From Hymenoscyphus infarciens (taxonomy: Eukaryota; Ascomycota; Leotiomycetes; Helotiales; Helotiaceae): DNA of 64,000 bases. Positions within the stretch are counted from its first letter, which is position 1, and each line of letters opens with the position of its first letter. The translations under genes were made by a program, and so were the position numbers. Below the pieces are notes generated by a model. It was not told the origin of the DNA and did not search any database. It was given only the letters and a program-made list of their open reading frames with translations. This document shows positions 45,196 to 56,990 of the stretch, one piece after another. The stretch covers positions 47,366 to 111,365 of the forward strand of contig LLCB01000198.1 of assembly GCA_001414345.1 (NCBI GenBank). Direction: 5' to 3'.

Positions 45196-47587
45196 ATTTA
45201 TTACTTTTCGTTATATACACGTATTTGAGACTATTTTGAGAATTTCTATATTTACTAGCTAGCTTCTAGTATCTCACTCTACACTCTCTTATATACCTTC
45301 TTTTTAGGTTAATTAAGAGGCTCTCTAAGTATCTTACTAATATAAGAGTGAAAAGAGTAAGTACTATTAGCTGTCTTAAGTAAGATTACTTAATCGATTA
45401 AAGAGAAGCTGCTATAAATATAAGAAAGGATAAGGCTTTTTAAAAGCAAAAAGGACTATAAGTAGCGTAAATAGTAATATAACGTAGTTATAATAGAGAA
45501 CATATTACCTACTAACTATAAGGGTCTTCTAAAGCCTACTAAGCTAGAAGAGGGAGAGCTCTACCTATTAAAAAGCGCCTATTTAAAAAGTATCACTTCT
45601 AATAGCTTAGAGTAAAGTACCTCTTAAAAGTATTTAAAGTCTACTTTCTAAGTATCTGAATATCTATATCTAATATCTTATTATTAGAAGTATATTACGC
45701 GGCGCCTCTACGTAGACTATATTCTAAATATAATATACTATTACTAACACCGACTATCTAGAGGCAGTAGTATAAAGAGCTAATATATCGGTTTCTTATA
45801 AAGGAGCTGCTTTTCTAGTAAAAGAGTAGTATTATAGGAGGTTAAGAATTAAGAGTAAATAGTACTCGAAGTGCTACTATAAGGTAGGTAGGTAATCTTG
45901 TACTTAATACTAATATCTCTATCTCTATATACTTATAGTCTGATTTACTCGATTATAGACGTATAATTACGTATTTATCTTTCTTAGTAAAAGTAATATC
46001 CTATTATTAAAGGCGTATATATATAAATACTCTATAGTTAACTAAATTAGCGTCTTTATATATAATCTCTATAGTATAAAGGAATCTTATAAAAGCTAGC
46101 TTTATAGTAGCTTTAAAATTAAAGCTATTAATCTATTCTAGCTATAGAACTCGAGGCCTAGCCTTTAAAGCTTAAGAGGTAATCTAGCGTAATTATAGTA
46201 TTAATAAAGGCTTTGCCTTCTTCTTCTTATAAGAGCTCTATATTACTTAAACGCCTGCTATAATTTGTTATAAAAGCAGAGACTTAAATAGCTTTAGATC
46301 TAGATTACGCTCTATATATATTAATTGAATTATAGAAAGGCTGATTTATATAGAATCCGCTTTTAAAAGTCCTTAACTAATCCTATTATATACTCTCTTT
46401 AAAACCTACTTATAAAGTACTAAAGTTGTTACTAGCTACGGTCGCTAGAGTCTCTTAACCTAGAACCTCTTAAAAGAGCGTATATATATGCTATATACCT
46501 TTTAAGTATTTAGTAAGAGGCTATAATAAAAGAGCTTTATATATATCTTAGATATCTTAACTTTATTCTTTATATATTTAAGGTAATTAAGAGAGAGATT
46601 ATTAAATTAAGAGACTACTAGTATAAGCACTAATTAGCTACTATTCTATATAAATTACATAAGAGAGTATCTACTAAGATATTATCTACTCCTAGTATTA
46701 GTATAACTTATAGTCATAAAAGCGATGTAAAAAGAGTTGTATTATCGTTCGTATATACCGAGTAAAGCTAGCTACGATGCCTACTTAAGTAGCTCTTAAG
46801 CGAGAAGCACGTATACTCACGTATACTAATCCGAGTTGCTATTTACCCCTTTAATATATACCGACACTAGCACTTCTTTAAAACGACAGAAGTTACTTAA
46901 AAATTATTAAAATCTCCTATCTAATCTAACTAATCAGAGCCCTCTATTCTCTATTCTTAGCTAATAAGAAGGCTCTATTTCTATCTTCTATTATCTCTTA
47001 TTCCGTTCTATATGTCTAGCTTGTTTATATTAACCTAGATTAAAGTATACATTTCTTCGTATTAGTAGGCCTTCGCTAGGATCGTTCTATCGCCGATTAT
47101 GCTCTAGACGTTTAGCGGGAATGTCGAATTTATTACTATCGCTTAAATTAGAGACAAAGGTTTCAAACTCTTAGAATAACACTTCGAAGTCGCTTGAAGG
47201 CCTTAGAAGCTTTTAGAGTTAGCCACGTCCGCGCTCCTAGGGCGGTTCTAAAAGAGGTTCTAGGATATTAGCACTCTAACGAATCTGAAGTCGATATCAG
47301 GAGGAGGGTAAATAACGAAGTCGATATTAAGAGAGGGTCTATTGTTTAATATCTTACCTACTCTAGTATACTTCTAAAGCTCCCCCTTTTTTATAAGATT
47401 ATAGTGTTAGATTATTCGATAGTGTTGTCCTAGAAACTTCTCTATTCGCTAGTACTGTTCTAAAAGTTTAAGAAGTTTTAAAAGAGTATAGTTTTATAAC
47501 TATAGATTAAAACTTTATAGGACCGCCTAGTAGTACTACGATATAGTTCTTATTCCCGACTCTGTTATCTTAAGTTTAGGTAGTATA

Positions 47588-47857
47588 TAATAGACCTAGG
47601 TTAGTAGAGGGATCGTTGAAGTTATTACTAGTAGTATCTAAAGAAGCGAGATATTATTATTATTATTACTATAGTTTTTATTATCTTTTAGTATATATCT
47701 TTATATATTTATAACAGAATCTAAAGACTAATAGACTCAGGTTAGTAGAATTGTCGAAGTAATTACTAGTAGTATCTAAGAAGGCTAAATGTTATTACTA
47801 TAGCTTTTATTATCTTTTAGCATGTTCTATTATATATTTATAATAGGATCTAAAGAC
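47588..47857. repeat. Tandem repeat, two copies of about 140 bp
   Basis: Copies begin tagacctaggttagtag and tagactcaggttagtag, and both contain attactagtagtatctaa and a ttttattatcttttag block. Confidence 0.7.
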
Positions 47858-48260
47858 TTTAGTACTAGCTCTTTTAGCTATTATAGCTTTTAATATTTCT
47901 TTGTCTAACTACTTAGTTTAGTTAATCTTAGTAGTAGTATTATATAGTATCTAAGTATACTTATCTATTCTAACCTATATGTCTCTACTACGAAGCGTCT
48001 ATTATAACTTAGTAGTAGTGGATTAGTGGATTTTAGCGAAGTTATCTTAGTCTTATCCTTTAAAGTCTATTTAAAATTCGTCTTAAAGAAGGAGGTCTTT
48101 ATTCTCTTTTTTAGTATACTTCTTCTCTTATTTAGTAGTATACTACGTCTCCTCTGTTAGTATATCTACTATATTATTATTATTTAAAGTAGTAGATATT
48201 AATATCGTTATTAGGTTTTAAGTATCTTAGATAATTTAAATTGTCTTAGAGAGAGATAGG

Positions 48261-48640
48261 AGGTCGGGGTTTATAATTAGCGCTTCCTGTTTTAAGAAGT
48301 GTTTATATTTTATTAAAATAATACTACTAGTCTTATATTCAGTAGGCGTTTAAGAGGTCTCTTAGAGATTAGGTCTCGAAGAGTATAAATTATCTCGGTA
48401 GATAAAAGAAGGTCGATAAGAGGTCGATATTCGTAATTAGCGCTTCTTATTTTAAGAAGCGTTTATAGTTTATTAAGTATTAGTACTAACGATTTTATAT
48501 ATAGTAGGCGTTTAAGAGGTCTTTTTAAAAGAAGGTAGGAGGTCTTTTAAAGGTTAATAGAGAGTTAGTAGGAGGTTAGTATTTATAATTAGTGCTTTCT
48601 ATATTAAGAAGCGTTTACTATTTATTGAAAATTATAGTAG
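48261..48640. repeat. Tandem repeat, about 155-bp unit, three copies
   Basis: Units begin near 48261, 48421 and 48573 with aggt(c/t)g/a..., then taattagcgcttc and ttaagaag(c/t)gttta. The first two are followed by gtaggcgtttaagaggtct. Confidence 0.72.
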
Positions 48641-51600
48641 AAGGAGTTACGATTAGAGAAGAGGAGTCTACTAGTAATATTAAGTTTACTTTTATATAAA
48701 TATGTCTATAGTAGAAATATACGAAGTAACTGAGTATCTAATCTATACGTCTACTAATTAGTATTAGTATAACTTATAGTTATAAAAGCGATGTAAAAAG
48801 AGTTATATTATCGTTCGTATATACTAAGTAAAGCTAGCTACGATGTCTACTTAAGTAGCTCTTAAGCGAGAAGCACGTGTACTTACGTATACTAATCCGA
48901 GTCGCTATTTACCTCTTTAATATATACCGACACCTAGTATATACTCTAATTATATGTCGATATTAAATTAGGTAGCTAGGCGTAAAGTAGCTTATAAGAG
49001 ACGATTTTAGTAAAAGTATCTTAAAGACTACTTAAAGAGTCTAATCTATATAGTAGTATTATCTATATAGATAATTACTCTCTTTATTACCTATACTTCT
49101 CTCTATTATTTAAAGAATACTCTTATTATCTTAATTTTAAAGATATTTATATTAAATTAAGAGTTCTTTTTAATCTCTAGAAGAGGTAATTAAAGAGCGT
49201 GTTCCTTTAGTAGTATATATATATACTCTTATTAAATATATCTTAGATCGTTTACTTTTAAAAAAAAGGCTTTTAAACCTTTAATAGAGGTATTATAAAA
49301 AAGGTATATATATAAGTAGTTATTATCGAAGAAGTATATACTATTAAACTATAGTAACATCTTATTCTACTACTTAAAGTCTTCTTAGACTTCCTTTAAA
49401 AGGTGCCTTCTTTCTATATAAGGTACGTAGTCGAGCTATATATATATAAATATCTAGAAGTTATAATAGAAGGCCTAGTCTAATTATACTATAAAGGCGC
49501 AAAAAGATAGAAAGCTAGTAAGCGATTTAAGCTTATTATAAGTAATACTTCTATAGTTAATAAATTAACATATCTTAAGCTTTATCTTAGCTAGCTTTTC
49601 TAGTAGTATAAAAGCTTTAAAAGCGATAGTATCTATTAGATACTCTATTACTTTTAAGAGCGTACCTTAGACACTCTTTTTATTATTAATTAGTATGTCT
49701 AATATTTAAGTAAGAGTTTTATACTTTATAGCTTATTCTTTAAGAAATTAAAACGTAGCTTTAATAGCTTTAAACATAGCGAACTCGTTATCTAAATAGT
49801 AGCTTATAATATACTACTCTAAGTATAACTATATTATCTATTTAAGAGCCTTTATAAAGATATTAAAGATAAATAGTACCGTGGCGAAGCTAAAGAGTAG
49901 TACTATATAAGCGTAATAAATCCTTTTCTATTAAAAACCTAAAAGCTAGCAAATTTATAGTATAATCAGTACTATTTAAAAAGCGTTAAATATATCTCTT
50001 TTAAGTATTATACACCCTTAGCTAGCTTCTTATATTATAGCTAATATCTCTTAGAAGAAGACGTACTTTAGATATATATACTTATCTAATATATAATAAT
50101 TTATTAAGTAACCTTTAAAGTAAGATAAATAGTATATTTAGTGTTAATTACTATTAGGCTTTAGTTTAGGTATAAAACTAAGTAGAGAAGCTATAAAAGG
50201 TACTCTCTAGCGTAGATTAACTTTCTTAATTAAGCTAGCTTTTAAATCGTTCCTTACTTTTAAAGTTAAAAGCTTATTAAATTTAGCAGCTAATAAGAGG
50301 TTCTTTAATATATATAAAACTTCTAAGCTTTTATACTTAATTAGTACTCTAAATTAAAGTATATTATTAATATTTTCTAGGAGCAAATGATTAAGATATT
50401 AGAGTAATAGCGTCTTCTATACTTTAAGAGATAATAGAGAGAGTAATATATCTAATAACAGTTTTAATATATTATATAAAAGGAAGAATACTATAGTATT
50501 TAATTAAATAGGCGTAGGAGAGTATAGATAAGAAGATATAAATTAAAGTAAAAGATCTTTATTAATACTATTATAGTCCTTATTTATTATCTCTTTTATA
50601 CTAACTTCTTAGCTCTTTCTTATCTCTTTCTTATTACTCTTATTATTCTTCTTTAGTAGATAGATTCAAGTGTAATTTAGGTCTTTATAACCTCTTAGTT
50701 TACTTATCTTAAAGCATATCTATAAAGAGATATTACTATCTTAATTACGACTTTAATAACCTTCTCTTTCTTCTTCTCTACTACTACTATAGCCTAGTCT
50801 TCTTATCTAATAGTATTAAGCGATTATATTCTTAGGTATCTCTTATAATTCTACCTCTTTTAATCTGCCTCTACTAACTACCTTTTCCTATTAGAAGAGC
50901 GCTAATTAGATTACCTCTATCTAGGTATAATCCTTAGCTAGGCCTATAATTCTATAGTTAAAGTTATTAAGCTAAATATAGATGCTTCTACTAAATAAAG
51001 AGATTATATATATAGTATATACTAGAAAGTAATAGGACTACTTAGTAGTATTAGATCTAAAGACCTTTAGTATCTTCTTTACTCTAATATTTAGTATACT
51101 AGCTTCTTTATTAAAAGAGATAGTACTTTCGTTATTGTTAATTAGAAAGGTATTATTATCTAAATAGTAGAGATCTCTTAGCTTAAATATATCTTACGTA
51201 ATTTATATTAAGTACTTCTTATACTCTAAAAGAAAGCTATTAATTATACTAAGTATATAAGAAGAGATATTCTTACTATTATTATTTACTACTAATATTC
51301 CTCTTAACAGATTCTCTCTTAGATTAATTCCTTTACTTATTAGTAATACTTCTTAATAAGAAGAGAGGTTAGCTTATTAAGCATTATTAGTATATACTAT
51401 CTCTCTCTCTAGTATATTAAATCGTTAGCTCTACCTATCTACTTCTTAATTAGTAACTAGTATAATAATATTACCTTAATTACTCTAGCTAAGCCTTAGA
51501 ACTCTTACTAGGTTGCTCTAGGCAGTAGCACTAAAGTTATAAGAGTATTCTATACTAAAATTAGCTTATAAGTAGCTCTAAAAGTTAGAGTATTCTATAC

Positions 51601-51839
51601 TAAAGTTACTTTAACCGAAGTTACTCTAGAAGAAGCTTTAAGAGTATTCTTAAGAATATCTAAGAACAAAGCCCTAAGAGTATCCTCTATTAAATAGTCT
51701 TCTTATATAACTCTAGTATCTACTATTATATCTACTTATATATCTATTAACTTAGAGGTATTAGTTACCTCGAAAGAGAAGAGAGTTATTCGACTTATTT
51801 ACTTAGACAGAGTCTTAGAAAGAGGGTTTATTAATACTA

Positions 51840-51840
<1 letters not shown>

Positions 51841-51876
<36 letters not shown>

Positions 51877-51886
51877 TATCGCCTCT
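51841..51886. repeat. Trinucleotide run (GTC/GCC)n
   Basis: About 14 triplets alternating GTC and GCC. On the minus strand they would encode an Asp/Gly tract, consistent with a decayed minus-strand ORF. Confidence 0.9.
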
Positions 51887-51953
51887 ACCTTATAGATAGA
51901 AGTCTATTCTATTATTGTCTTAAGCTTAACCCTAGTCCTACTATACTTATCTT

Positions 51954-52326
51954 TATAATAGTACGAAATATATACAACTACAGTAGAGGTATATGAGAGT
52001 GCGTATAGCAGAATGACGTATATAGATACTAGGCTCTAATATAGAAGAAAAGGCTAAACTAGCCTTTTCTGACTCTAGGAGAGTAGGCTACTATATATAA
52101 GAGGTTCGGACGACAAAAAGAGGTACGAAACCGAACAACGACATACGTCGGCTAATACAAAAGCCCGAACCCTACGAAGTACGTCCGAAAGTCCGGACGG
52201 ACGTACGGACGTACGTAACCTTCCTAAATTAGATAATATAAAATAACAACTACTAAAAGCTAATATATACGGTATATGCTACGTAATATTAGCTATCTAG
52301 GATAGCCTAGATAATAGGCTATTATA
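51954..52326 (-). repeat. 3' LTR of the gag-only element
   Basis: 373 bp, TATAATAG to GGCTATTATA. Confidence 0.88.
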
Positions 52327-55132
52327 TCTCTCTCTCTTAAAAAAGACTTATTCTAAGTCTTCTCTCTCTTATTATTTAGAGCTAAATCGGGATAGTATAA
52401 GTGTTATAACATTGTCGTATTTAATGATTTTGTCGTAAGCGAGAAGGTAGTCTAAATCGTAGCTAACCTAGGTTCGAAGATACTTTATTTATCGTAATAT
52501 TATAAGCGAGATATCGATTTTAGGTCTAAATCGTAACTATAGATACTTATAAAGAGACTTCGTTTCTAATCTTTTAATATTAAAAGCAAGCATTTACGTC
52601 TGCTAAAAGAGTATAGTCTAATTCTATCTAGTAGGTTAGAGAAAGTTCAAAGTTTAAAAAGTTTAAAAGTTTAGAGTAAAATTAGAAAAAGTTTAAAGTA
52701 GGAGTTAGATAGTATTTAGTTAAGATTAATAGCGATAACTTAATTAAGAGCTTACTTCTAGGTTTCGTCCTAATAGAGAGCGTATTTTAACTAATTCGTA
52801 TCTAATTCAAAAAATTTACTAAAAGAGTATAGATCTAAAAAAAGTTTAGAGTAAAATTAGAAAAAGTTTAAAGTAAACTCGAAGATTTAGAGTAAAGTTA
52901 GAGGTTATTCAGTTAAGAGGTAGTAATAACTTAGTTAAAAGCTTACTTTAAGAGCGTGCTAATTTATATCCGATTTAAAGAATTCAAATAAAAAAAAGAA
53001 GAAAAGAGTATAAGTTTGTCTAAACTAAGGTTAGTAGAGACTTAGAGTGAAGTTAAAACGAAAAAGTTAATAATATTATAGATAGTAATAACTTAGCTAA
53101 GAGGTTACTATTCTTTTAAGAGTATACTAATTCGTATCTAAGTCAAATTTAGATAAAAAAAAGAACTTCTAGTCTAGCTAGAAGTAAAAAGAAAGTAAGA
53201 CTCTAATTAGAGTTAGTAGGGTTTTAAGTAGTTAAAGGCGAAGTTGTTTCTAAAGTTATTAAGTAGTTTCAGCTAGTTAAAAGAGTTTATTACTAAATGT
53301 TAAAAATACTATCTAATGTTTAAGATAATAAAAAGAGGAGTTTTAGATAGTTAAAAGCGAAATTATTTCTAAAGTTATTAGAGTTTCGCTGTCTAAAGTT
53401 TAAGATAATAAAAGAGGTAGTTTTAGCTAGTTAAATAAACTTAATACTAAAGTTTTTAAAGTTAAAACTGTTGTCTAAAGTCTAGGATAATAAGAGGAGA
53501 GGTAGTTTCAGATATAATAGTATCTAAGTTTAAATATCTAGTTATATAAAACTAAATTGCTTAGGCCTATAAGCTGCCTTATTCTCTTTAATAATTTAAG
53601 TCTAAATTAAGGTACTTAAAGACTTATTTGTTATCTTCTAATTCTGATTCTACTTCTTTAAAAGTAGTAGAAGATCTGCTATTAGATTATAAGAAGTTTA
53701 GAGCTAAATTAGATAAGAAGAGAGGAGTGTTTTAAACTAAAGTACGTAACTTAGTGTTTTAGTATATCTTCTTATCTAAAGCTAAAAGATTAGCTACTAT
53801 TTTAATAAAGTTATAGTTCTATTATCTCTTTTTTAAAGTAGCTAAGTTTTAGAGCTATAGTATAATCTTATTCTATATTTAAAAGAACTATTTTAATTCT
53901 AGTATACTTCTAAGTATAGCTATACTTAAAAAGCAACTCTTAAAATCAGTAAAAGTTTCTTTAGTATTATCTTCTTCTCCTTCTATCTATAAGGCTATAA
54001 AAGCATTCTAAGAATCCTCTATTTTATAACTAGTTAAAAAGTAGGTATTTAAAAGAGTAACTATATCTTCTTAATCTTTAAAAGTATTCTAAACTAAGTC
54101 TAACTCGTATCTAGGCTCTAAGTAGTTTCTAGCTAGTCTAGTTATTATACTCTAAATAAGAGCTTTATATATTAGAGGTAAACTATAGTAGTTAGCATTT
54201 ATATAGAGTCTATCTTATACTAATATCTTCTATTATTAGTATATAGGTGAAATACTATCGTCTAAAAGTTTAATCTTTTTAGTTATCTTACTTTTTTATT
54301 AAGAGATATTCGAAGAGGCTTTAGTACTATATTAGGTAGGAGAGGAATGTTAGAAGGTATTAGAGGTAGCTGCTTATAGCCGAAAAGGGTATAAATTCGA
54401 GCTTAGAAGTAGAAGAGGGTTAGATTAGAGAAGGTTCGGAGAAGGGTTCGAAAGTAAAGCGAGATATTAACTTTATTAACTTTAAATTATAAGTTTACTT
54501 ACTCTCCTTTCTAGCTTAGATAGCTAATCCTTTATTTCTTAATTTTCTACTTCTAAAGTATATATAACCGACTATATCTAGTCTATATTTAAGAAGTCTT
54601 ACTTATCTTTATTCTTTTATCGAGATCTTCTAGATCTTAGTATATAGATACTATTTAAGCGGCTTTTAGAAGAGTTTCTTTTAGTAAGAGAGGTAGCCTT
54701 AGAAGGTGTTTATTACTTAACGCTATTTAGTAGAACTAAATTTAATATTTTAATAATATCGATTTTAGAGAGAGAGAGAGTAAGAGCAGATTTAGAAGCC
54801 TTTATAATAACTTTTTAGTAATAGTTAACTTATTTACTAAACCTATATATAGTAGTCTCTATATAGAGAGGGTTATTAGAAGCCTCGAGGACACTTAATA
54901 TATCTCGCTTTCTTAATATATAAAACACGCTTTTTACTAGCTATCTATATAAACACTAAACCCTAGTATTACTAGCTATCTAAGAGATCTCTAGAATCCT
55001 AGCTATTTAAGAATATTATTATCCTAGTCTAAATCTAGGCCGAGTTATATTCGAAAATAAAAGAAGTAATAATAAGCTTAAAAGAGATATTATAAAAGCC
55101 GTCACTAGTAAAGTCGAGTTTAGCCTTTTTTA

Positions 55133-55505
55133 TATAATAGCACGAAATATATACAACTATAGTAGAGGTATATAAGAGTACGTATAGTAGAATAACGTAT
55201 ATAGATACTAGGCTCTAATATAGAAGAAAAGGCTAAACTAGCCTTTTCTAACTCTAGGAGAGTAGGCTACTATATATAAGAGGTTTAGACGACAAAAAGA
55301 GGTACGAAACCGAACAACGACATACGTCGACTAATACAAAAGCCCGAACCCTACGAAGTACGTCCGAAAGTCTAGACAGACGTATAGACGTACGTAACCT
55401 TTCTAAATTAGATAATATAAAACAATAACTACTGAAAGCTAATATATACGGTATATGCCACGTAATATCAGCTATCTAGAATAGCCTAGATAACAGGCTA
55501 TTATA
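55133..55505 (-). repeat. 5' LTR of the gag-only element
   Basis: 373 bp, the partner of 51954-52326. Differences are almost all transitions. Confidence 0.88.
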
Positions 55506-55855
55506 ATCTTCTTTAATAGGCTAGATAGTAAGCGTTATTTATAGTATTATCTTAATTAATAGTAGTGTCCTAGGCGGTATATTATACTTATATAGCTACT
55601 TAAGCGTTATAGTATACTTTGCTAACTCGTCTATTACGCTTATTATCTTCGATATTATTATCTTCTACTAGTTAAGCTTAGAGCGCCTCAGCGTTAGTAA
55701 TAACGCTTTTATAAGCGACTTATTTACTACGCTTTAAAGGTATTCTTAATAGATAGATAAGAGTATTATTAGGTTAAAAAAGAGCTTAATACTAAATAAG
55801 ACGTTAAAAGCGATAGGAAGTGTTATTAGTAGAATAGAGGTTACTTAGTACGAGA

Positions 55856-55879
55856 GGAGGCATATATATATATGCCTCC
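55856..55879. repeat. Perfect 24-bp palindrome near the end of the ATTTA element
   Basis: GGAGGCATATAT/ATATATGCCTCC. It lies 46 bp inside the right end of the long copy. The short copy has a RIP-altered version near 45124-45150. Confidence 0.85.
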
Positions 55880-55930
55880 CCCTTGCTTAATAAGCTGATT
55901 CCTCAATTCACTATAAACCCTTTCTATTTA

Positions 55931-56990
55931 AAGCTACCTTTAGAAAGAGCTTTTGTACAGAACTGACAAGGGCCGGGAGAGCGATTGATTATAAGTTTTT
56001 AATCACAAGTTACTAGGGTACTTCTACAGGCCAGTTTTGCTCTCGTAAATCTTCCCCATTCTACACTTTGCTTCCGTGGTGTACTATGCTACAATTCACA
56101 GCTTTCTACCTTCGCTTTCTCCACGCTTCCGCACTCCAAGATTCTTACCAGGTGTTACGACATTTAAAAAAGAAAAAGAAGGAGAAAGCGCGACCATAGG
56201 AGGTTACTTAGGCGCTTGCAACTCACTTTATACGAGAGCTTTTCCTGAAATAGATGGAAAGGACAGCAATGTTACACGTTATCTTATGTTGTTCATGAAT
56301 GGGCGCAGGTGGTGGTTAGAGGTTTCGACGCAGGTTATTTTGAGAGGTGAAGGGTTCAGAGGGAAGGCGCCAACAAGTGTTTCTAAAATTATCTGGTTAC
56401 ATCTATACATGTTAAATCTGACAAGCAGGCTTTTCTGAACAGGGCGACGTAATTTAAAGAATAGCAAAGCTGTAGTGGTTGAAACAATCGTAGTTATCGT
56501 AACTGGAGAAAAAGAGTTCGACTTTGAGTTCCTTAAAATTCAAGGTCGAGATTATAGAGTGAATAGCTTGTAAAAAAACTGAATTTATATACCGACATCT
56601 ATCTCGACGTTGAGCTTTGGCTTAGGTTTAATAATACAAGTAGGTAACGCGAAATCCCTACTCTATAAGAGTGAAGATTTATCGAGAAAGATATCGTATA
56701 AGCCCTAGAGCAACCTCTACGAAAACGAGTCATTATTTTCACTAGAGAAACGAGCCTCTTAATTTTGTAAAGGCACTTCATGCCTTCGTTGAAACCCCGG
56801 CTTTGGGGAAGGAAGAGGGAGGAAAGCTTAGACAGGATTATCCGATCAGAGATTTAGGCAGAGTGGGAGAAACAAGTTAACGATAAAGAAGAGGAAAAAG
56901 ACTTTAAGCCTCCGCCAAGCCAATAGCATACTTCATCACCTCATATATGTAAAATTAAACGAGAGATGCCCTTCTAGAGGCACGTTCGCT
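55931..56990. other. Small island of normal composition
   Basis: CA/TG frequency is normal. It contains one 120-codon open frame (56076-56438, listed separately) and no other supported gene. Confidence 0.55.
56076..56438 (+). CDS. Possible small ORF, 120 codons, unrecognised
   Basis: The frame starts MVYYATIHSFLPSLSP and contains FKKEKEGESATIGGYLGAC and LMLFMNGRRWWLEV. I recognise no domain, signal peptide or membrane segment, and no intron signals extend it. It is the longest frame in an isolated island between RIP blocks. It could be a lineage-specific gene, a gene fragment or chance. Confidence 0.2.
   Translation: MVYYATIHSFLPSLSPRFRTPRFLPGVTTFKKEKEGESATIGGYLGACNSLYTRAFPEIDGKDSNVTRYLMLFMNGRRWWLEVSTQVILRGEGFRGKAPTSVSKIIWLHLYMLNLTSRLF

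Larger units (their letters stand above)
46698..48933. mobile_element. Non-autonomous LTR-type element (2,236 bp) nested in the ATTTA element
   Basis: Direct repeats of exactly 170 bp (46698-46867 and 48764-48933) start TTAGTATAACTTATAG and end ATATACCGACAC. CTAGTA flanks both sides (46692-46697 and 48934-48939). The 1.9-kb interior has no recognisable gag or pol and contains two sets of tandem repeats. The terminal nucleotides are not the usual TG/CA, so the exact ends may be off by one or two bases. Confidence 0.72.
51954..55505 (-). mobile_element. Gag-only LTR element (3,552 bp), same family as the Gypsy element
   Basis: LTRs of exactly 373 bp (51954-52326 and 55133-55505) are flanked by the 5-bp duplication ATCTT (51949-51953 and 55506-55510). 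The pyrimidine tract after the left LTR is a minus-strand polypurine tract. The interior near 53850-54120 resembles the gag region of the Gypsy element near 16000-16200 (shared tatacttaaaaagcaact-type text). The leader next to the right LTR resembles those of both relatives. There is no reverse transcriptase or integrase, so it would depend on another element's enzymes. The LTRs retain CG-rich patches (cgtccgaaagtccggacgg). Confidence 0.85.
45201..55925. mobile_element. Long copy (10.7 kb with nested insertions) of the unclassified ATTTA-flanked element
   Basis: It begins TTACTTTTCGTTATATACACG and ends ...ACCCTTTCT, with ATTTA at 45196-45200 and 55926-55930. Removing the nested LTR elements 46698-48933 and 51954-55505 leaves roughly 4.9 kb. 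A plus frame at about 45560-46480 gives protein-like text (for example KYITRRLYVDYIL near 45675) with mainly RIP-type stops. A minus frame at about 51900-50640 gives charged text (VVVEKKKEKVIKVVIKIV near 50770). No transposase or polymerase domain was recognised. There are no LTRs and no clear terminal inverted repeat. It could be a DNA transposon of an uncommon class. Confidence 0.55.

Noticed and set aside
44795..55925. Helitron interpretation of the ATTTA element (TC-type start in the short copy, hairpin near the right end)
   Set aside because: Helitrons do not duplicate the target; ATTTA occurs at all three junctions, the hairpin is 46 bp rather than about 10 bp from the end, and no CTRR terminus is present.
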